From: CANLBN01 sp034111645
Lineage (GTDB): Bacteria; Pseudomonadota; Gammaproteobacteria; Pseudomonadales; Cellvibrionaceae
Assembly: GCA_034111645.1 (NCBI GenBank)
Contig: JAWUWW010000055.1
Location: forward strand, 6,213-70,212
Reading direction: 5' to 3'
DNA length: 64,000 bases
The translations under genes and the position numbers were made by a program. Of the stretch, positions 8,873-16,941 are shown in pieces. The notes beneath the pieces were generated by a model. That model was given only the letters and a program-made list of their open reading frames with translations, had not been told where the DNA came from and ran no database searches. Position 1 is the first letter of the stretch. Each line of letters opens with the position of its first letter.

Positions 8873-9763
8873 ATGCATGTTTTGACTCAACGTCTATTGT
8901 TGCTTATTTTTATCGTTAGCATTAGCTCAACTATTGTTAGCTGTGCAGGCAATAGAGACAACCTTGCGTCACTCAATGAACAACGTTTATACGAGGCATC
9001 GCAAGCTGCGTTAAAACGTGCTGATTATCTTGGTGCTATCGAGGCTCTCCAAAAGCTAGAATCAGACTTTCCCTTCGGCAAATATGCTCAATCTGCGCAG
9101 TTGTCATTAATTTATGCCTATTTTAAAACTGACGACATCGCTCTAGCAGATTCTTCTGCAAAACGTTTTATTCGACTGCATCCTAATCATACTGATGTTG
9201 ATTACGCATATTACATGTTGGGCCTAAATTCATACCCAAAACCAGGATCAATGTTTCAATCTGTTCTAGGTACCGACTTATCTAGAAAAGATACCAATGC
9301 GGCGCAAGTTGCTTTTGCTAATTTTTCTCAGCTAGTAAACCGCTTTCCAGACAGCCAATATACCCCCGATTCTATTAAGCGCTTAGAATTCTTGCGTAAT
9401 TTACTGGCCCGCAGCGAAATTAATGTGGCCAATTATTACTTAGGTCGCCAGGCATTCTTATCCGCTGCAAATAGGGGTCGATTTGTTGTCGAAAATTATC
9501 AGCAAACACCCTCTATGCCCGATGCTCTAGCAATTATGGTGCAAAGTTATCATGCGCTTAATATGCAGGATCTTAAGCAAAACAGCCTGGAGGTATTGCG
9601 CTTAAATTATCCTGATTATCCGGCGTTAAATGCTGATGGCGAGTTCAATTACAAATATTATGTAAAAGATGTCACTTCACTTATAGGCCTCGCAACATTT
9701 GGACTAATCGATTACTCAAAGCCACCCGGCTTTGATACTCGTGAAAAATATGGTCGCTTTTAG
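8873..9763 (+). CDS. bamD: Outer membrane protein assembly factor BamD (ComL lipoprotein)
   Basis: BamD is the essential lipoprotein of the BAM complex that inserts beta-barrel proteins into the outer membrane. The protein starts with a signal peptide ending in the lipobox IVSC, so Cys24 is the lipidated residue. The rest is built of TPR-like helices typical of the family, with AQLSLIYAYFKTDDIALADSSA as a TPR-type repeat and the characteristic D-Y-A-Y-Y-M-L-G-L stretch. Length is 296 residues against about 245 in E. coli; the extra sequence is mainly C-terminal. The nearby LspA (25.5 kb) would process it. It is divergent from rluD, as is usual. Confidence 0.93.
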   Translation: MHVLTQRLLLLIFIVSISSTIVSCAGNRDNLASLNEQRLYEASQAALKRADYLGAIEALQKLESDFPFGKYAQSAQLSLIYAYFKTDDIALADSSAKRFIRLHPNHTDVDYAYYMLGLNSYPKPGSMFQSVLGTDLSRKDTNAAQVAFANFSQLVNRFPDSQYTPDSIKRLEFLRNLLARSEINVANYYLGRQAFLSAANRGRFVVENYQQTPSMPDALAIMVQSYHALNMQDLKQNSLEVLRLNYPDYPALNADGEFNYKYYVKDVTSLIGLATFGLIDYSKPPGFDTREKYGRF

Positions 9764-9797
9764 CGGCTATTAGGCAAAATCTCAGCTCTAGCCTTTG

Positions 9798-9820
9798 AAG
9801 CATCGTTAATTATGATGCTT
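9798..9820. terminator. Possible bidirectional terminator hairpin between bamD and nadE
   Basis: AAGCATC (9798-9804) and GATGCTT (9814-9820) form a perfect 7-bp stem with a 9-base loop, 35 bases after the bamD stop. The convergent nadE ends at 9939. The following T-run is short, so termination strength is uncertain. Confidence 0.35.
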
Positions 9821-9938
9821 TAGATTTTCCGTCATACCCATACATTGGTATGCCAAGAAGTTATCAAGCCAAAGATTTATAAATCCGAAAATTCGTAAAC
9901 CCAAAAAGTCATACATCAAAGTTATTAGAGCCCAGGGT

Positions 9939-11588
9939 TTATATTCCTGGAGTCCAACCATTGGTAATTGGGTAACGTCTATCGCGCCCAAAACCACGTT
10001 GAGAAATTCTCACACCAACGGGTGCTTGGCGTCGCTTATACTCATTAATATCGACTAAACGTAAAACCCTATGCACTACATCTGAATCAAATCCTGCTGC
10101 AATAATGCCAGCCGCACTAACGTCTTGAGCAATATAAAGTTCAAGAATTTGATCTAAAATAAAATACGGTGGTAAGTTGTCTTCATCCTTCTGGTCTGGC
10201 GCCAATTCTGCCGATGGTGGTCGCTCGATAACGGATATTGGTATCACTTCATCTAATGAGCCGTCACTTTTTAACAGGGTATTTCGAAAACGCGCAAGCT
10301 CAAACACCAGTGTTTTAGGCACATCCTTGAGTACATCAAAGCCGCCCGCCATATCACCATATAAGGTTGAATAACCCACTGCTATTTCGCTTTTATTGCC
10401 CGTTGTAAGAACGATAGAACCCAGCTTGTTAGAGACAGACATTAACAAAACCCCGCGACAACGCGCCTGAAGATTCTGCTCTGTAAGATCAACAGGTCTA
10501 CCCTCAAAAGTTGTTGCTAGCCCCGACATAAACGCATCGTACATGGGCTCTATGCTTATCTCTTGGTATGAAACACCTTGACGCTTAGCCTGCTCGGCGG
10601 CATCGGTCTGACTTAATTCAGAGGTGTATTTAAAAGGCATCATAATCGCCGAGACAGCATCTGCACCTAATGCATCAACTGCAATGGCCAAGGTTAGCGC
10701 CGAATCTATGCCACCGGATAAACCGAGCACCGCCTTTTTAAAGCCATTTTTGCGAACATAATCGTGTACACCTAACACCAACGCACCGTAGACAATATCA
10801 ACAGCATTGCGTTTAGGTGGCAGTGATTGTGGCGCAAAAGTCACCTCTTCAGCGTCAATCACTAACTCAACTGGGTACAAACACTCTTCGTAAAATGGCG
10901 CTTGCAGGCAATGTTCGCCATCACCTTGAACAGCAAATGAGGCACCGTCAAAAACTAACTCATCTTGCCCACCCACCTGATTGACGTAAAGTATGGGCAT
11001 GCCGCCTTCTTTGGCTCTTTGACTTAATAAATCTATGCGCTCTTGTAATTTATGCTGATGAAATGGCGAGGCATTGATATTAATCATCAATTTAGCCCCT
11101 GCATCACTCGCTTGTAACATGGGGGCTGGATGCCAAATATCTTCACAGATCGTTAGTGCAACGGGAACACCAAATAAATCAAAAACACAGGCTTCTTTTC
11201 CAGCCGTAAAGTAACGCTTTTCATCAAACACTTGAAAATTTGGGAGTTCTTGCTTTGCGTATTCGGCAATCCACTGCCCATTTTGCAATACGCCGGCCAT
11301 ATTATATTGTCTACCCTCAATAATATGGGGATAGCCAATAATAACCGTTGCCTTGAAGTTGGCCTGCTGCAAAAGGTTTAGGGCTGATTCGATGCGCTGT
11401 TGCATACTACGGCGCAATAAAAGGTCTTCGGGAGGATAACCACACAGCGTTAGTTCTGGAAATACAACCACATCAGCGTTATGAGTTTGTTCTGACACCT
11501 TCACACTATCGATAACTTTTTGAGTGTTTCCGTCAATATCACCCACTACCATATTAATCTGAGCCATTACAAAATTTAATGTAGACAT
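9939..11588 (-). CDS. nadE: Glutamine-dependent NAD+ synthetase
   Basis: This cytoplasmic enzyme makes NAD+ from deamido-NAD+ using glutamine and ATP. The N-terminal nitrilase-type glutaminase domain (1-260) has the full triad: Glu45 (VFPELTLCGY), Lys112 and Cys148 (ALTICEDIWHP). The C-terminal synthetase domain starts near 275, with the PP-loop motif LSGGIDSALT near 293-300. At 549 residues it matches the two-domain bacterial class rather than the short ammonia-dependent NadE. The position between bamD and pilS is not the usual place in Pseudomonas, so it is probably a lineage-specific insertion. The start is ATG at 11588. Confidence 0.96.
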   Translation of the reverse strand: MSTLNFVMAQINMVVGDIDGNTQKVIDSVKVSEQTHNADVVVFPELTLCGYPPEDLLLRRSMQQRIESALNLLQQANFKATVIIGYPHIIEGRQYNMAGVLQNGQWIAEYAKQELPNFQVFDEKRYFTAGKEACVFDLFGVPVALTICEDIWHPAPMLQASDAGAKLMININASPFHQHKLQERIDLLSQRAKEGGMPILYVNQVGGQDELVFDGASFAVQGDGEHCLQAPFYEECLYPVELVIDAEEVTFAPQSLPPKRNAVDIVYGALVLGVHDYVRKNGFKKAVLGLSGGIDSALTLAIAVDALGADAVSAIMMPFKYTSELSQTDAAEQAKRQGVSYQEISIEPMYDAFMSGLATTFEGRPVDLTEQNLQARCRGVLLMSVSNKLGSIVLTTGNKSEIAVGYSTLYGDMAGGFDVLKDVPKTLVFELARFRNTLLKSDGSLDEVIPISVIERPPSAELAPDQKDEDNLPPYFILDQILELYIAQDVSAAGIIAAGFDSDVVHRVLRLVDINEYKRRQAPVGVRISQRGFGRDRRYPITNGWTPGI

Positions 11589-12176
11589 ATTTATTCGCTG
11601 TTCTTTATCGGTTGGTGACTGACACTTGCTTATAACTTAGCAACTTATATAGACATTTTGAGTTTATGCATGAATTAAAGGCTTTATAGCTTCAAGCATC
11701 GTCTCAACTATTGTCGCTTCTATTGTTGCCGCTGCTATTGTTGTCGCTGCTATTGTTGCCGCTGCTATTGTTGCCGCTTCTATTGTTGTCGCTTCTATTA
11801 TTGCCGCTGCTATTGTTGCTATGTTGGCTTTTACTTATGGATTCTGCTCAAGTCTCTATTGTCGAGCAAAATAAAAATGAAAGCAAAATCTAATACGTAA
11901 TTAACAATTTTTTATATGAAATAATTTTTGTGTGGTAGTTATTTATAAAGGTGCTGCCTTGGCTTTATAGCCTTAGGTTTATAGCCTTAACCCTTATTAA
12001 CTCAAGTGAATTAGTTTACGTGTTACGTATAACTCGATTACTATGTACTTAACGTGCTAATTGAGACATTGGTTTAAGCGACTTTTAGCTTCAGAATTCC
12101 ACTTTGAGCCATTCTCAACGAAGCTATATTAGCTATTTGACGCTCAATCAAAACACCATCATTAAAGAGAATATCA
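11589..12176. other. nadE-pilS divergent intergenic region with minisatellite
   Basis: This 588-base gap lies between the starts of nadE (minus) and pilS (plus). Its main feature is the 15-bp tandem array at 11708-11822. The motif TTTATAGCCTTA occurs twice near 11960-11990. A Leu/Pro-rich reading frame (11711-11893) is only the translation of the repeat and has no sign of being a gene. No promoter could be placed with confidence. Confidence 0.55.
11708..11822. repeat. 15-bp minisatellite, about seven and a half imperfect copies
   Basis: The unit is CTATTGTTGYCGCTK. A shortened 12-base copy at 11708 is followed by six full 15-base copies (11720-11809) and a partial one. Copies differ at only two or three fixed positions (C/T in the middle, G/T at the end, one A). 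It begins 120 bases upstream of the nadE start and ends about 355 bases upstream of pilS. As the unit is a multiple of three it stays open in several frames. Confidence 0.92.
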
Positions 12177-13769
12177 TTGTTGTTTTTAAATAAACCACAT
12201 AATGACCCACTTCGTCTTATTCGAACTTACATGATCTATCGTTTAGGTCTTGGCATTATGCTGTGGATATTGCATTACACGGGCTTATCTCAGAGGATAT
12301 TTGGTTCTACCTCGCCCGCATTGTTCGCTAATACATCTATCATTTACGTGATCATTTGCCTGCTGTCTTTAATACGCATTAGAAGCAATCCTTTCATGCC
12401 CGACACATCACACCTGCTAACAATACTAGTTTGTGATGTTATTGCTCTTGTTTTGATGATTCATGCAAGCGGCAACTTAACCGGAGGCTTAGGCTATTTA
12501 TTATTAATACCCATGGCAATGGGTGCAACGTTTGTTAAGAATAGGGCTTATGCTTTAGCGGCATTTGGATCATTATTAGTGCTTGTAACGGCATTTATTA
12601 GTATCGAGCAAGGCATTGCTGGCAATCAATCTTTAGTTGCCGCTGGTTTAACGGGCGTATCTTTATTTGTTATCACCGCTACTGTACGCATATTTTCTGA
12701 GCGCATAAAAGTCAGTCAAGAAACCGTTAAAAAACAAGTTCAAGAGACAAAATATTCGCAGCTTATTAGTCAACATATTGTGGAGACAATGCGCACTGGC
12801 ATTATTGTGGTTGATACTAACCTTACCATCCAATTAATTAATCATGCGGCCACAGCACTGCTAACTAAAGATAATAGCTTCGAAAATCTCTCTGACATTG
12901 TTGTTTTATATGAAAAATTATCTTTCTGGCAAAAAAATAATGCTATTCCAGAAACTATTACTTTTGAATCGGTAAATAATAATAGTATTAGAGCAAGTTT
13001 TGCAGCTCTAGAAGATGAACGTGTACCCTCTATTATTATCTTTATCGAAGATATGCAACAACTGACACAAGAAGCGCAGCAATTAAAGCTTGCCTCACTT
13101 GGTCGTCTTACCGCAAGTATCGCTCACGAAATAAGAAATCCATTAGGGGCTATTAGTCATGCGAGTCAATTACTCAACGAATCAAAAACTATCGATAAAA
13201 GCGACCACCAGCTTTTAGATATTATCCATAATCATTCGCAACGTATTAACTTTATTATCAATAGTATTTTGGATTTTTCTCGCAGAAATAATGCGGCACC
13301 AGAAGTCATTAATATTAACGATTGGCTACAACAATTTAGGCGCGAATATCTTGAGCAAAATATTGATGCCATTATCGATATCGATATTAAAAACAAAAAA
13401 ATTAAAACAATTATAGACCCTAATCATCTGTATCAGATTATTAACAACCTTGTCGACAACGGACTAAGATACAATCACAAAAACACAGGCGAGAAACACG
13501 TTACATTAAGGGCAAGGCTTCAAGAAAAAAATAAATGCCCGGTTATCGATGTTATAGATAATGGCTTAGGTATTGACGCAAGTGACATTCATAAAATATT
13601 TGAGCCCTTTTATACTACAGATATAATGGGCTCAGGCTTAGGCTTATATTTATGTCGAGAACTTAGCGAGGCGAACCAAGCAAATTTGCGATATAGTTAC
13701 GACTCTGAAAAAAAACAATGTATTTTTAGCTTAATGCTGACTCACCATAAACGTCGAATAATTTTATAA
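12177..13769 (+). CDS. pilS: Two-component sensor histidine kinase PilS
   Basis: PilS is the inner-membrane kinase that phosphorylates PilR and so controls pilin transcription through sigma-54. The N-terminal 175 residues hold about six membrane segments, followed by a short PAS-type region (about 195-280), a HisKA domain with the phospho-acceptor motif AHEIRNPLG near residue 316, and an HATPase domain with DNGLGI and GSGLGLYLCREL. The start is TTG at 12177, supported by an AAAGAGA ribosome site about 7 bases upstream; there is no good ATG before the first membrane segment. The stop overlaps the pilR start by one base, so the two are translated from one message. In Pseudomonas PilS senses pilin levels in the membrane. 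Confidence 0.93.
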   Translation: MLFLNKPHNDPLRLIRTYMIYRLGLGIMLWILHYTGLSQRIFGSTSPALFANTSIIYVIICLLSLIRIRSNPFMPDTSHLLTILVCDVIALVLMIHASGNLTGGLGYLLLIPMAMGATFVKNRAYALAAFGSLLVLVTAFISIEQGIAGNQSLVAAGLTGVSLFVITATVRIFSERIKVSQETVKKQVQETKYSQLISQHIVETMRTGIIVVDTNLTIQLINHAATALLTKDNSFENLSDIVVLYEKLSFWQKNNAIPETITFESVNNNSIRASFAALEDERVPSIIIFIEDMQQLTQEAQQLKLASLGRLTASIAHEIRNPLGAISHASQLLNESKTIDKSDHQLLDIIHNHSQRINFIINSILDFSRRNNAAPEVININDWLQQFRREYLEQNIDAIIDIDIKNKKIKTIIDPNHLYQIINNLVDNGLRYNHKNTGEKHVTLRARLQEKNKCPVIDVIDNGLGIDASDIHKIFEPFYTTDIMGSGLGLYLCRELSEANQANLRYSYDSEKKQCIFSLMLTHHKRRIIL

Positions 13770-15232
13770 TGAAACCATTAAAGAATATTTTAATTATTGA
13801 TGATGAACCCGATATACTCGGCCTTTTATCCATGACGCTTGAGCGTATGGGATACACCACTCAATGTGCAGAAAATTTTAAAAAAGCTTCAAAATTATTA
13901 TCTGAAAACACATTTAACTTATGCTTGACCGACTTAAGGCTACCCGATGGCAGCGGTATTGATATTGTAAAGCAGATACAAAAAAGTGAGTCTCCTGTAC
14001 CTGTTATTGTAATTACTGCACATGGATCTATGGATATTGCTATTGAGGCAATGAAGTTTGGCGCGTTTGATTTTATTAATAAACCTGTCGATTTAAATAA
14101 TTTACGCACGCTCATTAATAATGCGCTTTTAAGTAATGAAAACACTCCCACCCAGTCATCTATTATTGATCTTGTGGGCGAATCAGTAGCCGCTATAAAA
14201 TTAAAAGAAAATATTGCTAAAGTCTCGCGTTCACAAGCCCCGGTATTTATTCATGGAGAATCCGGCAGTGGTAAAGAATTAGTGGCGCGCGCCATTCATA
14301 AAGCAAGCTCGCGCAACAACAATAGTTTTGTTGCCGTTAACTGTGGCGCTATACCTCGCGAGTTAATGGAGAGTGAATTTTTTGGCCATACCAAAGGTAG
14401 TTTTACTGGGGCTCATCAAGATAAGCAGGGCTTATTTCAAAGTGCCGAGGGCGGCACTTTGTTTTTAGATGAAGTTGCCGACCTACCCATGGAGATGCAA
14501 GTCAAATTATTACGTGCTATCCAAGAAAAAAGTATTCGCCCCGTAGGCTCTCAAAAAGAAATGCCTATTAATGTGCGCATTTTAAGTGCAACACATAAAA
14601 ACTTACTCAACGAAATTCAAAAAAACCAATTTCGAAACGATCTTTACTATCGTATCAACGTTATCGAAATCAATGTGCCATCACTACGCGAACGCAAAAG
14701 TGATGTAACTCTTTTGACGCATACTTTATTGAATAGAATTGCCAAAAAAAATAACGAAGCAGTAAGCAATATTACCAATGATGCACTTATACGCTTAGGT
14801 GAGTATTCTTTTCCTGGAAACGTACGCGAGCTAGAAAACATATTAGAGCGTGCCAGCGCATTATGCAGTGATAACACCATACAAGATGATGATTTGCAGC
14901 TAAACGGACAAAGCCTAGATAGCAACAATACACATCAAACAAATATAAGCACTACTTATGCAGTAAGCAGCGACGCCAATAGCAATCAAAACATTAGCTC
15001 GCCAAACACTACTTTCGATTTAAATAATGCCAGCTATAATATTGAACAAAATTATAATGCGAATAAAGAATCAATAGATAGCTACTTAGAAAAAATAGAA
15101 AAGAACATTATACTGAGCCGTCTCGAAAAGCAACGATGGAACCGAACATCGACTGCAAAACAACTAGGCATTACCTTTCGATCTCTGCGTTATCGCATGA
15201 AAAAACTGGGCTTAGATGTAGATGACGAATAA
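13769..15232 (+). CDS. pilR: Sigma-54-dependent response regulator PilR
   Basis: PilR activates pilin transcription with RpoN. The receiver domain (1-120) has the acidic pocket DDE at 11-13 and phospho-acceptor Asp55 (CLTDLRLPDGSG). The AAA+ domain (about 135-370) has Walker A GESGSGKE and the sigma-54 contact loop written GSFTGA, the common Ser variant of GAFTGA. After a Ser/Asn-rich linker (about 380-440) the C-terminal Fis-type helix-turn-helix reads RWNRTSTAKQLGITFRSLRY. The long Asn-rich linker is an oddity. The pilS stop and pilR start overlap (TAATG). rpoN lies at 51.4 kb in the same window. Confidence 0.95.
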   Translation: MKPLKNILIIDDEPDILGLLSMTLERMGYTTQCAENFKKASKLLSENTFNLCLTDLRLPDGSGIDIVKQIQKSESPVPVIVITAHGSMDIAIEAMKFGAFDFINKPVDLNNLRTLINNALLSNENTPTQSSIIDLVGESVAAIKLKENIAKVSRSQAPVFIHGESGSGKELVARAIHKASSRNNNSFVAVNCGAIPRELMESEFFGHTKGSFTGAHQDKQGLFQSAEGGTLFLDEVADLPMEMQVKLLRAIQEKSIRPVGSQKEMPINVRILSATHKNLLNEIQKNQFRNDLYYRINVIEINVPSLRERKSDVTLLTHTLLNRIAKKNNEAVSNITNDALIRLGEYSFPGNVRELENILERASALCSDNTIQDDDLQLNGQSLDSNNTHQTNISTTYAVSSDANSNQNISSPNTTFDLNNASYNIEQNYNANKESIDSYLEKIEKNIILSRLEKQRWNRTSTAKQLGITFRSLRYRMKKLGLDVDDE

Positions 15233-15397
15233 GATTGACCGCTAAAAAATATTGCAAGTCAGACTTAAATTATAATTATGCTTAATTAAATCACCATCTA
15301 TAAAATTATTTAACAGCAATGCTATTTTAGTTCTATTTATTACCTTTATTCACCTTGCCTCTTTTATAAAAATTTTATAACTGTTACTTTATAAATA

Positions 15398-15418
15398 CAG
15401 CTTAAAGGAATTAAGCTG
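15398..15418. repeat. 7-bp perfect inverted repeat upstream of fimT
   Basis: CAGCTTA and TAAGCTG flank a 7-base loop (AAGGAAT) about 40 bases before the fimT start. It could be an operator or a leader hairpin; no T-run follows. Function unknown. Confidence 0.4.
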
Positions 15419-15455
15419 ACAATAAGTTTAACTAATTAGCCCAAGGATGGAGCTT

Positions 15456-16115
15456 ATGAATATTGTAACGCCTAAAAATTGGCGCCATTTGCAAAAAAAT
15501 CACCCCAATAAAATTTTCGCTCTACAAAAAACTATACCTTCATTTTGCAACACTGTTCGCAATACAAATATTCGACATCTAAGAAAAAAATCCTTCGGCT
15601 TTACGCTGCTTAGTTTGCTCACTGCATTAGCAGTAAGTGGTGTCTTACTCTCTAGCGGTATTCCTGCTATTTCTCATACTTATTTTAACCTTCAAGCTAA
15701 TAGCAGCTATGAAGAGCTTTTTACCCTAATCCAATTTACACGCCTGCAAGCGGTTAGCTATCACTCGCAAGTTTTACTTTGCCCAACTATTGATAATATC
15801 AACTGTATAAATGACTGGAGCCAGAGGCTGATGATCTTTGTCGATACAAATGATGACGAAATTCATAATGCAACTGAAGAGTTGCTAAGAATAAAAACAA
15901 AACTTAACAAAGATGAGACTATAAAATGGAACGCGTCAGGCAGCAGGCGCTACCTTCGCTTTAAAGCAGATGGCTCTACCGGCAACCAAAATGGTCGCCT
16001 AAGTTACTGCCTAATAAAAAATGAAGAGCTATACGCCAAGCAAATCATTATGACCATGGCCGGACGCGCTAGGCGCGGGAGCCAAGAAAAAGCAATTGAA
16101 AAATGTAATTCTTAA
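15456..16115 (+). CDS. fimT: Type IV pseudopilin FimT (GspH/FimT family), possible DNA-uptake pilin
   Basis: The product is a minor pilin-like protein of about 219 residues. A long basic leader (about 48 residues) ends in KKSFG, followed by FTLLSLLTALAVSG, the cleavage site and hydrophobic helix of a type IV prepilin. Position 5 of the mature protein is Ser instead of the nearly invariant Glu. A GspH-type globular domain follows. Near the C-terminus the sequence TMAGRARRG contains a GRxR motif, the signature described for FimT proteins that bind DNA during natural transformation. It follows pilR, as fimT does in Pseudomonas. ATG 15456 is preferred to 15447 because AAGG lies 9 bases upstream. 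It converges with pilE, 5 bases away. Confidence 0.8.
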   Translation: MNIVTPKNWRHLQKNHPNKIFALQKTIPSFCNTVRNTNIRHLRKKSFGFTLLSLLTALAVSGVLLSSGIPAISHTYFNLQANSSYEELFTLIQFTRLQAVSYHSQVLLCPTIDNINCINDWSQRLMIFVDTNDDEIHNATEELLRIKTKLNKDETIKWNASGSRRYLRFKADGSTGNQNGRLSYCLIKNEELYAKQIIMTMAGRARRGSQEKAIEKCNS

Positions 16116-16120
16116 AACAA

Positions 16121-16564
16121 TTAGCGCCAACAGTCGCTGACAATTGCACCAGTTTCTACTCCTTTAGCACCACGTAGACCTGTATTACGTAGCGTTAATA
16201 CGCCACAGGTCGTATCAGTTATTGCTGGTGTTACTGAAATGATGTATGTGGTATCACCATTAGCTGCAACGGTAGCAACTGCGCCTGTATAATTACCATT
16301 TTCACTGCTCGCTGACATGCTTAACCCAGTGTTACCGGTAGCGGTCAGGCTATTTGCATAACGGCTAAACTGGGTAAAGTGACGCTCTTGCCTCGAGGCG
16401 ATATCAAGTGCAAAAGCTTTGCCTTCTGCACGACGGCCATTTTCGGTATACGCATTGTACGAAGGGATAGCAACACTGGCTAAAATACCAATAATAACGA
16501 CAACAACCATTAACTCGATTAATGAAAAGCCTGAGTGTTTTTTTAAAACTAATTTCATAACCAT
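16121..16564 (-). CDS. pilE: Type IV minor pilin PilE
   Basis: PilE is a minor pilin of the type IV pilus tip, connecting the PilVWX-PilY1 initiation complex to the PilA fibre. The prepilin leader ends in KKHSG, followed by the canonical FSLIELMVVVVIIGILASVAIPSY, with Glu5 present. The globular domain has a Cys pair near the C-terminus (DTTCGVLTLR and SDCWR) that should form the D-region disulfide. The length of 147 residues is typical. It is the last gene of the minus-strand operon fimU-pilV-pilW-pilX-pilY1-pilY2-pilE, 16 bases after pilY2. It is not the major pilin PilA, which is not in this window. Confidence 0.93.
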   Translation of the reverse strand: MVMKLVLKKHSGFSLIELMVVVVIIGILASVAIPSYNAYTENGRRAEGKAFALDIASRQERHFTQFSRYANSLTATGNTGLSMSASSENGNYTGAVATVAANGDTTYIISVTPAITDTTCGVLTLRNTGLRGAKGVETGAIVSDCWR

Positions 16565-16580
16565 TACTCAATTAAAACAA

Positions 16581-16928
16581 TTATTTACCTAAAATATAAA
16601 TACTATCGATATTATTTTCCGAGGCATCATCGGAGACCTCGATCAAGACGCGCTGGCCTTCTCTTAGTGCATATCGATTAACCAGTTTTTTTTGCGCGTC
16701 GTAAATTTTTGTATTTAATTTTAACCGATAAACAAAGTCACCAATAGAAATAATCCCTTTATCATTTTCGACATAATCAATAATTTTTGAAGGATCTTCT
16801 ACATAAAGAATTGGTTTTGAGTTATCGACAACACTTTTAGTATTCGCCTGAGCGAATACTAAAGTGGGGCCCATTAGTGCTAATAATAGTATTGATAGAG
16901 CAAACTTTTTTGAAATTATAACTTTCAT
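16581..16928 (-). CDS. pilY2: PilY2-like small exported protein
   Basis: This 115-residue protein has a signal peptide (about 1-26, cut after VFA) and a small beta-rich mature domain with G-D-F-V-Y-R-L and Y-A-L-R-E-G-Q-R-V. Its identification rests mainly on position: it lies between pilY1 and pilE, exactly where pilY2 lies in Pseudomonas, and has the same size. The function of PilY2 is poorly known; it is thought to be periplasmic and linked to pilus biogenesis. It sits 13 bases downstream of pilY1. Confidence 0.75.
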   Translation of the reverse strand: MKVIISKKFALSILLLALMGPTLVFAQANTKSVVDNSKPILYVEDPSKIIDYVENDKGIISIGDFVYRLKLNTKIYDAQKKLVNRYALREGQRVLIEVSDDASENNIDSIYILGK

Positions 16929-16941
16929 AACTTATCTCTCA

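Noticed and set aside
9806..9997. Minus-strand frame of 63 codons after bamD
   Set aside because: Overlaps the end of nadE out of frame and covers the terminator-like hairpin; no family resemblance.
11711..11893. Plus-strand frame of 60 codons, Leu/Pro-rich, looking like a small membrane protein
   Set aside because: It is only the translation of the 15-bp minisatellite, starts with TTG without a ribosome site and its non-repeat tail has no family resemblance.
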